In this document: piece after piece, positions 33,438 through 45,397 of the stretch
How the letters are laid out: every line of letters starts with the position of its first letter
Numbering within the stretch: position 1 is the stretch's first letter
Source of the DNA: Allium sativum
Taxonomy: Eukaryota > Streptophyta > Magnoliopsida > Asparagales > Amaryllidaceae
Direction: 5' to 3'
Assembly: GCA_030737875.1 (NCBI GenBank)
Contig: CM060919.1
Location: 808,959,160 to 809,023,159 of the forward strand
DNA: 64,000 nucleotides
Translations under genes and position numbers: made by a program
Notes under the pieces: generated by a model
The model's input: only the letters and a program-made list of their open reading frames with translations
Database searches by the model: none
Told to the model about the DNA's origin: nothing

Positions 33438-35621
33438 ATGGATCCCATTGTGGTCTCAAATCCTATCGATGGTTCGACTCATTTATCTGTGCTTTGTCGG
33501 GATTTGAGAGTGTCTATCTTGGGCGTTGGGGTTGAATGCAATGCCTTCGTTCTTGGTTCACGGGTCGTAGCTTTGATTATAGGGATGGATTGGCTAGCCA
33601 GGTATGGTGCCATCCTAGACTGCGAAAGGAGGGTAGTTAGATTGTTGACTCGCTGTGGGAGGACCTTTGATATTTCTTGTGACCCTAGAGGTCCGCTGAT
33701 GCTTAGCTACCTAGAATCACTTGACAGATCCATCGATGATTTGGAATTTGTTCGTGTAGTCCGTGAGTATGTGGACATCTTTGATGTGGTTCGGGGTTTA
33801 CCCCCGAGGTGCGGGGTAGACCTTCATATATACTTAGTAGGTAATGCAAAGCCAGTTGCATTACCAGTGCGCCACGTGGCTCTGAGAGGGAGGAGGGAAC
33901 TCGGTAAGTAAGTAAGGGAGCTACTTGAGAAAGGGTTCATAAGAAGAAGTATCTCGGAGTGGGGTGCTCCAATTGTTTTTGCTACGAAGGCTAATGGTTT
34001 GCTTAGATTATGCGTGGACTATAAAGTGCTGAATAAGCTCACAAAGAAGAACAGATACCCATTGCCGAGGATAGATGATTTGTTCGATCAGTTGATTGGT
34101 GCTTTGGTTTTCTCGCAGTTGGTTTTAGCTACAGGATTTCATCAGCTAAGGGCGGCTGAGGACAACATAGAAAAGACTGCTTTTAGGGCTCCCAATGGTT
34201 TCTTCGAGTGGCTCGTCATACCTTTTGGTTTAACGAATGTACCCGCATATTTCGTAGACTTGATGAGTAGGTTGTTTAGGGAGTTTCTAAACAAGTTTGT
34301 GGTAGTCTTTGTGGATGGTATTTTGATTTTCTCTAGAAGCGAGGAAGAGCATGTCCTGCATCTTAGGGAAGTCTTAGAGACCCTACGAGCGCATCAACTC
34401 AAAGCTAAGTTCTCCAAATGTCATTTTTGGAGGAAAGAAGTGAGGTTCTTAGGACACGTGGTCTCTAAGGAAGGGATAATAGTGGATCCCGCGAAGCTGG
34501 TAGCAATCTTGGATTGGAAGATTCCTATGAATGCAACAGAAGTAAGAACTTTTCTGGGGTTGGCGGGCTATTATAGGAAGTTCGTTAAGGACTTCACGAA
34601 GATATCAGTCCCATCTACTTGGTTGACAAAGAAGAACTTGACTTTCTCTTGGGATGTTGACTGTGACGATGCTTTCCAACGTTTGAAGAGGACTTTGACG
34701 ACAGCTCCAGTTTTAGTTTTGCTAGATGGGAGGAAACCGTTCACAGTATATACCGGTGCTTGCGGGATAGAGCTTGGAGAAGTTTTCGATGCAAGAGGAA
34801 AAAGTGATATGCAAAAGGTGGTAGGTACGCAATTATGTTTGAGCATCGCGTATCGTCCACAGACAGATGGACGGACAGAAAGGGTGAATATAATCCTTGA
34901 ATATCTTTTGAGGTTATGTATCCTAGATTTTGGAGGGACATGAGAAGAGCATCTTCCCTTTGTGGAGTTCGCTTATAACAACAGTTATTAAGCTAGTATT
35001 AGTGTTTTTATGGATGACCGTGTCGATCACCAACTTCTTGGTAGGAGTCTACGGATAAGATTTGCTTGGACCCGAGCTGATTAGAGAGAAACTCCAAAGA
35101 AGATGGACTTGACTTGATGACGAATGAAGATGGAACATGACCGGCAAAAGTCATACGCTGATAAGAGACGAACCGATCTTGAGTTTGATGTTGGGGACAT
35201 GGTTTTTGTCAAAGTTTCGCCATTGGGGAACGTAGTTCGCTTTGGAGCTGCAGGGAAATTGGCACCGAGGTTCGTAGGGTCGTTTCCCATTACAGGTACG
35301 ATTGGACATATGGTGTACAGAGTAAAGTAGCCAGAGAAACTTAGTGGTGCACATGACATATTTCATGTGTCGCATTTGAGGAAGTGTTTACATGATACCG
35401 CGGAAGTGGTGGAGCTGAGCATGCTTAGGGAAGTGGAAGTGGAGCGAGATGCCACGATCAAATGAGCTCCTACATGCATCCTTGGATCAGAGGTCAAGAA
35501 TTTACGCAACTGAGAGGTCAAGTTGGTCAAAGTGCAATGGGGAGATGATCAGGGAGACGCGACTTGGGAGACGGAAGACAAGGTGCGTGTGTCGTACCCT
35601 TTCCTTTTTGAGGGTATGTAA
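33438..35621 (+). pseudogene. Deleted pol of Tekay-like gypsy element (protease end, RT, fused RNase H/integrase ends)
   Basis: One frame runs from 33438 to a TAA at 35619 with several internal stops (33909, 34941, 35328 and others). In order: end of protease region (LIIGMDWLARYGAILDCERR), RT linker (YVDIFDVVRGLPPRCGVDLH), and RT ([30 protein letters not shown] at about 34312-34338). The catalytic pair is FVDG rather than the family's Y/FxDD, so the active site is lost. RNase H begins (FTVYTGACG, with Gly for the catalytic Asp). Near 34785 it jumps directly to the end of the integrase core ([14 protein letters not shown]). About 1.4 kb carrying most of RNase H, the zinc-binding domain and the first integrase acidic residues is missing. 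The integrase tail and chromodomain-like end (KLVKVQWGDDQGDATWE) close it. Two of the late stops replace Arg codons seen in the copy at 2-298. Confidence 0.88.
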
Positions 35622-36213
35622 TTAATTTCTCCTTTTTCTACCGCTTTGTTTGTACTTGTTCTATCGTTTAGTATGTCCTCTCGATTACATCTTCGATCTT
35701 TCGGTAGGAAAATCCTATGGTTATAAACATGTGTTTGAGACATGTTTGGTGGATGCAAGTGTTTTCTAGTGGTTGCTCGTGGATGCATTTACACATACAT
35801 TAGGCACTAGATCGGCTCAATCAATTTCTTATTGTATATGAATAAGTGTGCATATTTAAATTAATGGATGTATATTGATTGTGCTATCATATGATTGTTG
35901 CATTTGAATGAAATGATTGTGTACTCATGTAGAAATAATATGTATCATTAGGATACTTTTGCGTACATAATGGATGCATGGCACAATCATGATTTGCATT
36001 AAGGAGGTCAATTGAATCAGCAGACCGCCTAATTTTGCATTGGATAAGGAACATATACACACACTTTTTTCATATGTTCATATGACATTAGAAATCTTTT
36101 AAGGACAATGGATGCCTGTGATTGATGGTTGAGTAGATGGATGATTGGATGGTAGGATATACATCCTTCTTGATTTGAAGATTTCGGGGACGAATCCTTT
36201 AAGGAGGGAAGAA
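35622..36213 (+). other. 3' UTR and polypurine tract of Tekay-like element
   Basis: Non-coding. It resembles 299-814, with the shared inverted repeat at 36002-36030, and ends in AAGGAGGGAAGAA (36201-36213) before the 3' LTR. Confidence 0.75.
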
Positions 36214-39200
36214 TGTAACACCCCGTAATTTTAAAATATTAAAATTAACAAATTTAAGGAAACTTAATTTTTAGAAGAAGAATTAAGTGAAGCAGGTTAC
36301 GACATTGTGTTCGTCTTGGAACTCTGCTTGAGATAGAGTCCGAGTTTGCGTAAATTGGGCTCTGTATGAAGAAGTTATGGATCTTAGAAGATTTCAAGTT
36401 TAAACATAAATTAAATTAAAACAATAATTAATAATCTAAAACCAGTTCGAATTTCAAAACAGCAGAATTGGGCTGAGCGGGAAATTTCCCTCTCAGGGGT
36501 GTCGACCCCCCCAGGAGGAGTCGACACAGGTGTCGACCCCCCTATAGGGGTGTCGACATAGGTTTCGACCCCCTATAGGGGAGTCGATCCCTGTCGGCCA
36601 GGTTGAGTTGATGTGCTCGAGTGACGATTTTTCTAATTTTAGGGCTTATGTGGCTTCATTTGGTTTGCTGAGTGATGTGTCATTGTGAAATGGATGGTTT
36701 AGATTGATCCTAAACTAATCTAAGTGCTCTAATTAATCCTACACATCTATATAAACACCCATAAACCTAAATCCTAATCAAAACTAAGTTCATTCATAAA
36801 CCTCCAGGCTGCTGTATCCTGAACTAAGCTAGTCGCTTCTCCAACGAATTAAAGATTAGGAATTGTAAAAAAAGAGATTTTAGAACAACAACGAACGAAT
36901 CTATTCTTTCTTCTGTCACTGTGAGTACAATTGCTTTCATAAGATAAATAATTAAAATAATTATGATAAGTTATGATCTGGACTGTATGAATATGCCTGT
37001 TGAATCATATGTTATTTGCCATCTCTGTTATCATCTATTTATCAATATATGCCAGTTTGATATCATTTGTAATTAGATTCATTTTATGATGTTAATTCCT
37101 ATATCTAATTACATATGCTTGATTAGATTCATCAATGCAAGTTATGTTTATCTATGCAAGTTATGCAAGTTATGTTCATCTATACAAGTTATGCAAGTTT
37201 ATATGCAAGTTATGTTTATCAATGCAAGTTATGCAAGTTTATCTATGCAAGTTATTTTCATCTATGCAAGTATGCAAGTTTATATGCAATTTATGTTCAT
37301 CTATACAAGTTATGCAAGTTTATCTGCAAGTTATGTTTATGAATGCAAGTTATGCAAGTTTATCTATGCAAGTTTATATGCAAGTTATGTTCATCTATAT
37401 AAGTTATGAAAGTTTATATGCAAGTTATGTTTATCTATGCAAGTCATGCAAGTTTATATGCAAGTTATGTTCATCTATGCAAGTTATGCAAGTTATGTTC
37501 ATCTATACAAGTTATGCAAGTTTATATGCAAGTTATGTTTATCTATGCAAGTTATGCAAGTTTATATGCATGTTATGTTCATCTATGAAAGTTATGCAAG
37601 TTATGTTCATCTATGCAAGTTATGCAAGTTTAAATGCAAGTTATGTTCATCTATGCAAGTTATGCGAGTTTATATGCAAGTAATGTTCGTATATGAAAGT
37701 TTATATGCAAGTTATGTTCATCTATGCAAGTTTATGCTTATATGTTTAGATCCATGCCAGTTCTTATGTTTAGATCTATGTCAGTTTACATTGCATATGT
37801 TAATTGGATCCATCTTATATGCTAGTTCATGTTTATACGCTTAATTAGATTTATGTTGTTATATGCCAAGTTTGTGTTACACATGCTTAATTAGATCTAT
37901 ATTGTTTTATGCCAGCATGGATGTCATATGCCTCTTTCTTTTCCTTTTCTTGTGAGTTAGGCTAACAGCGAGCCTAACGCATTATGTGAATTATACATAC
38001 GAACGACGTGGGAACATTGGGGAATAGTTTGGGAAATATATATTATTGGATATTATGTAATTGGCATATATTGGTTAGTAACCATGTAATTAACTTGAGA
38101 CATAAATTGGTATAGTTTATATACATGGAAATTATGGACATAATTTGGAGGATAATTATGAACATAGCTTGAATTGAAATTATGGACAATTTGAAACAGG
38201 GATATTAATTCAAATTGGGGTTGAATAATAAAATGAGATAATGAACATGCCTAACCCAAAGTTAGATTGAGTTGCGGTGTAAGACTGCCCGGAACCACCC
38301 GACACATCCAACAACCGCAACAACAGGTCTAATGTGAGAGGTTAGTGCATCAAACCCAAAACCCGAAGTTATAATGAGTTTGAAGTAGAAGTCTGCCCTG
38401 AACCGCCCGACACATCCAGCAACTGCAAACAACAATTCTAATGTGAGAGGTTGGTGCATTAATAAATCAATTAATGCCAATGAACAGACATGCTAAGAAT
38501 GGTAAGGTTAAGTAACATGAATAGGAGACACTTAACCAATACAACATGTTAATTAAACAAATCGGTGGGGTTAGGTTAAATTGAGAACACTTAACCGTTA
38601 TAACATGTTGATTAGGGAACCCAAGTAACAGGGACCCATTTCAGTAGTAACCCACATAGATGTATCATGGTACCCTGAACTAGGCAGGGTGGGGCACGAT
38701 TACTGGGCTGATTATAAGCAGTCAAAATAGCGGCAGGTGGTGCGTCACTGTAGGCTCTTACGGAGTACGGGCGTGCACGTGCTCCGAAGTGGAAAAATCA
38801 GGTACTAGGCATTAGTAGTTATACACTGTGCATATTGAATTGTCGGGTTGTCATCATAGGGATTGATACACCCATGGTGGGACCAGCACAGGTACCTACA
38901 AACAAGCGGGGCCGAATGACACAAGCAATAAATACACGCGAGTTAGGAAGCCAATCGAATGGGGAGGGTAGAGGGTACAATTAGTGGAGATAGGAGCAGG
39001 CGTCACCTATGACAGCAGCTAGGGGCACACAAAACTACCATTATTATTATTATTATCATTATGATTAGTAAAAGGGATCAACTTTCAGAGTAAATAGGGT
39101 TGGTGCAGTGTAGTAATTATCCTATAGTGATTAGAATCGCAATCAACGTTTATCTTATTCATCTTGCTTACCTTGTCATAGATGCTTATGTTACAACCAT

Positions 39201-39693
39201 TTCTTACTTTCCAGTTTATGTTCTTATCCTATTACTTTAATCATTATATTGTTAAAGTTACTGGACTCCCCAGACTTTATGCCTGACCTCGTTTGTTTCG
39301 CCTCTTTTCTTTCCGTTTCCCCTCCCCCAACGTTCACAGGGTGGGCCTAGTGGAGCTTGATTTGGATCTCTTTCCTCTCTTTTGGAAGTGCTTGGATTGT
39401 TGAATGTAAAAGTTCAGGTTATCTCTTTTTATTGCTATTTATGCTGGGGTTATGCTTTTTTTTTTATGTACTCAGAAAATAATTTGTCAAGATGGATATT
39501 AAGTGTACTTGGTTTAATTGCTGGTTTTGGTGTTGCAGCCAAACTATTTTTCCGCTGCAATGAAGTTGTTTAAAATTTTAAACTACCAATATATGTATAT
39601 GTCTCGTTATATTCTGTTCTATACACTTATATTGCTCCATGAAAGTTAATGCATTCCCTTTGTGAGTGACATTAATGGATGTGGGGTGTTACA
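36214..39693 (+). repeat. 3' LTR of Tekay-like gypsy element (3480 bp)
   Basis: Begins TGTAACACCCCG and ends GGGGTGTTACA, followed by CAAGA (39694-39698). It carries the same landmarks as the 5' LTR: GTCGAC cluster 36498-36590, TATA 36746-36754, TATGCAAGTT array 37133-37735, and a duplicated block at 38252-38455. Confidence 0.93.
37133..37735 (+). repeat. Tandem array of TATGCAAGTT-type motifs in 3' LTR
   Basis: Same motif set as 30126-30705, but the units cannot be aligned one-to-one over the whole array. Copies have been gained or lost since insertion. Confidence 0.85.
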
Positions 39694-39698
39694 CAAGA

Positions 39699-40485
39699 GC
39701 TACCAAACAAGACGTACACATGACCGAACATTTAAGACCCAATTGCCAAAAGAACCATCACATACGAGGAGTAGAGACGCGACATCCTTTCAACCTATAG
39801 GGTGTACTAACATCGTTCCGATCATAAAATTTAAACATTGATAACTAATGCAATTTAAATCGGATTTACCTCAAACGCAAAACGTTTGCTTTCTAATGAT
39901 AATAGTTTTCAAATAGTAAAGGAAATTTTGAATTTCGATGTACAGATTTCAAATTATGTTCAACTTTTTTCAAATAAAATCGATGTTTTCCAATTTGATG
40001 ACCATAATTGGAAACTGATTAATGGCTTTATAAAAATTATTAAAAATCATCATAAATCATTAAAAAGTGATTTTAATTGGAAAAATATACTTTTGAGTAA
40101 TGTAAAGGTTATTTTGATCAAACTAGCTAATACAAGCTATTTAGCAACACTTTTGCAATATTTTTAAAAAATGGTATGTTTTGCAGTTTTAAACTTACTA
40201 ATTATTATTCAAATCTTAAACAATCATTTTTAAATGATTAATAAAATATTTTTGGAAGATTATAGAACTTAAATATATTAGTTTTAAGTAAAATCTAGTT
40301 TACCTTAAGATAAAAAGGTTTTCTTAATGAAATTGGGAATAGTTGGAAGTGATCAACGAATGTTGATATTAATTCCGTAGATAGAATTTATACTTTGGAG
40401 AATTTAAAAGGTAGGATTACTATTATTCTGATTATAATGTCGGTTGAATACGGGAATTAATATTGAGGATTAGCTGATAAAATTT
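39699..40485 (+). repeat. 3' LTR of the large gypsy-like element, second segment
   Basis: From about 39840 it matches 21905-22570 (ATGCAATTTAAATC, then CTAATGATA-TAGTTTTCAAATA). The first ~140 bp (39699-39840) and the flank 28630-29238 have no counterpart in the truncated 5' LTR, so they may be LTR or a separate old insertion. The segment ends at AAAATTT, where the inverted LTR begins. Confidence 0.65.
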
Positions 40486-42410
40486 ATGATGACCCCAAAC
40501 CCCATACGACGGTGGCAAGGGTAATCTTTGGAGTATAACGCATAAACAAATAACAGCAGAACAGAAATAAATAAATACACTAGATAATGTACAATAGAAT
40601 ACACTGGATAAACATAATCATCAGAGTTACACAGTATACAGGATCATACTTAGTACAAAATACAGTTCAGCTTCACATAAAATGTCTACAGCGTAAATCT
40701 AAACATAATATGTACAACAGGAGCTAAACAGCATAAAAAGAGATAAATGATAGAATCCATCTTCAGCTCCAGCTATCTAGGAAGAGCCTACTAAAACCTG
40801 AATACAAGGCTGCCCATGTAGAAAAAGGGGCAACCGAGTTTGCAAGTGAAACAAACTACAAGTCAGTCATAGGACTGGTATGAGAAATCTACTTAACATA
40901 TTTTACAATATGGCTAATAACAGGACCAGGCCACTTTCGCGGAACGGGTTTACTCAATTGGATTGCCAGTGCTTTAAAACAAGTAAATCTTTTAAACATC
41001 GCAATGCTTTTTTATAAAAATGAAGCCATTATAAGACTCAGTTCCCATCACACAATGTAACACAAACCGGAGGATAAAGTTTTACCTTATAATGGCCAAA
41101 AGATGCTTGATACGAGCAAAACAAATCATTTGATATTATTGCTAGTGTATATATGTTTCAAGAAAAAAAACAATTTCAAATCATAAGTATCAATCATAGA
41201 CGGCATGGGTACCATATATCATGTCGCCATATATATATACAATCAAAACCGCACGGTGTTGTATTTGGAAATTGGATTTCCATCATGAACCAAGGCAAAA
41301 GATAGTCCTTACCGAATTCGAGACGATCTAGCCCATGTCTCAGGATCAGAACGCATCGACCCTTTGGAGCCACAGGGTCGGTCCACCGATGTGGATTAAA
41401 ATGCCTGAAGACTGCGTTTCCCCGCCCTTTGGGGCGTAAATGAGTCCTATGACTCCATCGGCTCCACATAGTCACCGATATATCCGAGGCGCCTCACAAC
41501 AGCAACAACCACACAGGCGAAAATAATATAAATGTCAGGGCTGGTAGGTCACTGACACAACCCTAGCTAGAAGGAAACACATGTCCTCCCTAGATCCTTC
41601 TCCCGTTTCTGGTCCATACCGGAGTGTGAGGCTCGCAAATCCACTTTATACACAAAGCTATGCCACACAGGCCGCGCTTTGATCATCAACCACAAGACTT
41701 TGCTTTCAACAGAAGCCTTGATCATCTGCCACTTAGCCATGCCACACAAGCAATTCACTCCATGCGACTGATTTCTATCGATATATAACCTCTGAGCTCG
41801 TTGGTCTCAGAGAAGGGCGTTAAGCAAGAGAATAAATTCTCCGCCGCCAAACAGATATATAGTTAATAGAGATCAATCAACACAGAACAAAATCCAATGT
41901 CAGACACACAGTTCGTTTACAAGTTCGTTCTGGGTCTGAACGAAACCGGAGGCACTCAATACCTCGCATATCCGTACAATCAACAAGTACGTCTGGACGG
42001 CTACTACTTCAGCCCCTTCAAGGTAGCTACTCCTATCATGAGCGTTAGTAGCACCCCTCCATTCGACGTGAAGATCGCCGGTCTTGCGCCGTCTTCATAT
42101 CTTCGACTTTCAATCGTCGATCAATTATTTGAAAAGAGAATCAACTCGGCCTTTTCAAATAATTCACGTATACTTAGAATTTCAAATCAATTCATTTCAA
42201 TGGTTAAATTATTCAATATCACTAATTCTATTCTTTAATGTAATTTTCACTCCAAACACATTCAACCATCAAATGTCAAATAAACCAAGAAAATTTAGTT
42301 TATTTCCATTCCATATCGTTTATAATATTTTATCACGATTTATCGCTATTTTTATTTATTTAAAAATAGCCAATTCACTCAAATGACGCTTCAGGCCTTA
42401 CCGCGGCCGT

Positions 42411-42847
42411 GGCGCTGTTTTTCTCCAGATTTGATTTACACATATCTGAAAATCTAACCATTGGATGTTCACAAATTTTATATCATTAGAAAGATCTTTT
42501 CAAAGATTTCAGTTTTGGAAAATCTGACGGTCGGATCTCCGCACTAATCGTTTGAAGTTACGATTTCAAAATACGAACTACAGCGTCGCTATTCGATTTA
42601 ATTTAATTATATATATATAATCGATTCTGGCGCTGTTTTTCTTTAGATTTGAATTAAACATTCCAGACAATCCAACCGTTGGATCTTCACAAAGTGGGTA
42701 TCGTTGGAAAGATATTTCCAAAGCGAACCCAACGGTTTCGGGAAAATTCGATGGTCGGATCTCCCACACTAATCGTTTGAAATCACGGTTTCAAAACACG
42801 AACTGCAGCTTCGTTATTCGATTTATTTTATTCATATATATATATAT
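42411..42847. repeat. Tandem duplication, period about 218 bp
   Basis: GGCGCTGTTTTTCT at 42411 recurs at 42629. Both copies continue through GGATCTTCACAAA-type, GGTCGGATCTCC-CACTAATCG and TTCGATTTA and end in a TA microsatellite. Confidence 0.8.
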
Positions 42848-42884
42848 ATATATAATTCGTTCTTCGATTTCAAAACTATATTCA

Positions 42885-43290
42885 CTTCATATATTTGATA
42901 AAAATGATATTTTTATCCAACAGATATTTATTTCAACACATCATTATTTTTAACACTTTATATTCACAATAAAAATGTAGATTTTATTGTTCAATCTATA
43001 TATTCAACACATGAATGTTTTCAACTTCACACACACGATAAAAATATGATTTTTATCGTTCTAGTCCTTTTCTCTACACATGAATATTTTCTATAGTTTA
43101 TATACATAATAAAAATGTGATTTTTATTGTAAAACAATTTATTTCAAAACACGATTATTTTATATAGTCCATATATGAGATAAAAATGTTATTTTAGGTG
43201 TTAAAACGATTTATTTACAATACTAATATTTTATATAGTCTACATATATAATAAAAATGTTATTTTTATCTTTCAAAAATTTATTCAACA
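42885..43290. repeat. Short AT-rich repeats with ATAAAAATG-TTTTTAT inverted cores
   Basis: Roughly 60-bp units, each with ATAAAAAT(G)TGATTTTTAT flanked by TATATAGTCTATATAT-like DNA. Each core can form a small hairpin. Confidence 0.65.
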
Positions 43291-43380
43291 CATGAACTTC
43301 ATTCAACACATGAATTTCTATTCAACACATGAGTATAGTTTCAACACATGAAAATAATTCTAACACATGAATATTATTGA
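43283..43380. repeat. TTCAACACATGAA short tandem repeats
   Basis: Five close copies of (T)TCAACACATGAA spaced 18-22 bp. Confidence 0.7.
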
Positions 43381-45397
43381 AAATTTCGGCAGCATAACGG
43401 CAGGGTAGTTAAAACCGGCACTGCCCCTAGTACGGCTCCTCGTTCTACCTTAAAACCTCGCAGTTTTTGACAATGGGGATTTTCAATATCTAGTTCGTAT
43501 GTAGACGAATTTTCCCATATACTAATCCTATTGGGATTTCAATCACAATTAATCATTTCAAATCAACCATTCATGATATTCACCAAATTTCACATCAACC
43601 AATAATCCAAACAATATCACAACCAATATATATCGTCCATGGTCTTTGGACGAGGGGAGTATATATATATATATATGTATATGTATATATATATATTCGT
43701 ATATAAATATATTTCGATTTCACTTCAATATCATTTCAATTTATTTCAATGCATATATCACTTTTACAATGCATATATAACTTATACATCGAACAAACAA
43801 CTTGTACAACGCTTATACATGAGGTGTACAACGCTTATATAACTCATACATCGACTATATAATTTATACATCGTTGTTTTCCATATCGTTAATAAATTAG
43901 AAATCTCACATTGGGTTCCACTCCATCAAAAATAGAAGAAGGCTCAGAAAAATATCTGGTCTCTTCTAAAATGTAGAAGACGTCCACACAGTCGCGGCGT
44001 CTCTTATTTCACTGGATTTCATCAACAAACGAGAAAGAAATGATTTTTACAATGAAATCGTAAACCGTAGTGCTTGAAAGTGTTATAAACAGTTAAATAA
44101 TTTCAAAGCCTTTACCTTTCAAAATTCTTCAAAACTAGGTCACCAATTTGCGATCAATCCGCGACGCTATAGCACGATCGGACTTCACCACATTGTCGAG
44201 CCTCGAGAGGCGCGCCTAGGGGTGCTAATGACATCGAACTCGGTGGCTTCTGGGTGGCGGAATTAGGGCGCGAGCGGCGAGTCTTCACAGGGCTGAAACT
44301 CGATGTATACTCGACGATAAAACCTCAGACCACCTCGGATGTGAAGATCTCGATCTTCTCCAGAGATTTCCCCAAAGAAGTGGTCGGTTTTAATGAGAGA
44401 ATCAAGGGATATTTAGGGGGGTAGGTTTGAAGAATTACTGCCGATCGTCTGGGAGGCTATCGGCTCGATTTGGTCAATGCAGAAAATGAAAGAAGAAAGG
44501 GGATTGGCCCATGTATTTTTAATTTATTTATATATATTTAAAATCCAAAAATACCCCTTACCACATACGAACTCCAATCCAAACCCAACGACTGTCGTCC
44601 CTAGCTAAATACCCCCATCCCGAACACAATGGAATATGTTTCATAGGCCCATTCGACTGTTTCAGTCAGTTTTTCTTCAATTTATTGTATAAAACATTCA
44701 ATATTTGATTTGAACATACATTTAAATTTGACGGGGCCACATACTGATTCTAAAAATTCCAGAAAAATAAATCTAGCTATGTTTTGACGATACAGTCCCA
44801 AAAAAACTAGTTTCGTCGAATTCTGAGACCGTTTGAAAAATGGCCATTTTCTGGTCGATCCAATTTAACTGTAATTGACCGAACACATTTTTCTTCTCCA
44901 CGCTCACATATTAACTTCAAAAATTATGAAAATTGAAACCTAGCAATAATTTGACATCCCGGATCCAACGAAAGTGGTTTCTCGAATTCTGAGGTCGTTT
45001 GCAAAATGTCTATTTTCAAGGGCGATATAATCTCTATAACGACCTTTTTGAAAATTCATTTGGCCATAACTTTTGATTCCCGCTATGAAACTTTGATTTT
45101 TCAGATTGATTAGAAAGATCTCCACTAACAGATTTAAATATTTTTGATTTCATTAAAATCCGTTTTATTTTGCACTCGGTACGGTCCGTCAAAGTTTGAA
45201 TTGAAATTTTGAAACTGCCGCTCCATTTCAGGCCCTGTTTATAATTTAAAATAATTATATTTATTTTCAAACATCGATTCAAACTACTTTTCGTTGTTAT
45301 TATTTAAAATAATTTGTTTTAAATATCTAAAATCCACTAAATTAGCCAAATTAAAATTTTTAAACTGGCTCAGATTTTCCAGGTTGTTACAAAATTT

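Larger units (their letters stand above)
40486..45391 (-). repeat. Solo LTR (about 4.9 kb) of a related gypsy family, inverted
   Basis: On the minus strand it starts TGTAACAACC and ends GGGGTCATCA(T). It lies exactly inside a stretch that is continuous in the copy at 22550-22580, with AAATTT repeated at both junctions. There is no second LTR, PBS or pol. Its minus-strand layout parallels the LTRs at 21890 and 45398: the TTTCGTTC...AGAACGAACTTGT phrase, GGCGGCGGAGAAT, GCTTAACGCCCTTCTCTGAGA, and ACCAGTCCTATGACTGACTTG near the end. It is therefore a diverged member of the same superfamily of long LTRs. The frame at 41897-42238 overlaps these conserved LTR phrases and is not called as a gene. Confidence 0.72.

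Noticed and set aside
41897..42238. 113-codon ORF on the + strand
   Set aside because: It lies within an inverted solo LTR, overlaps phrases conserved among LTRs in other frames, and has no known domain.
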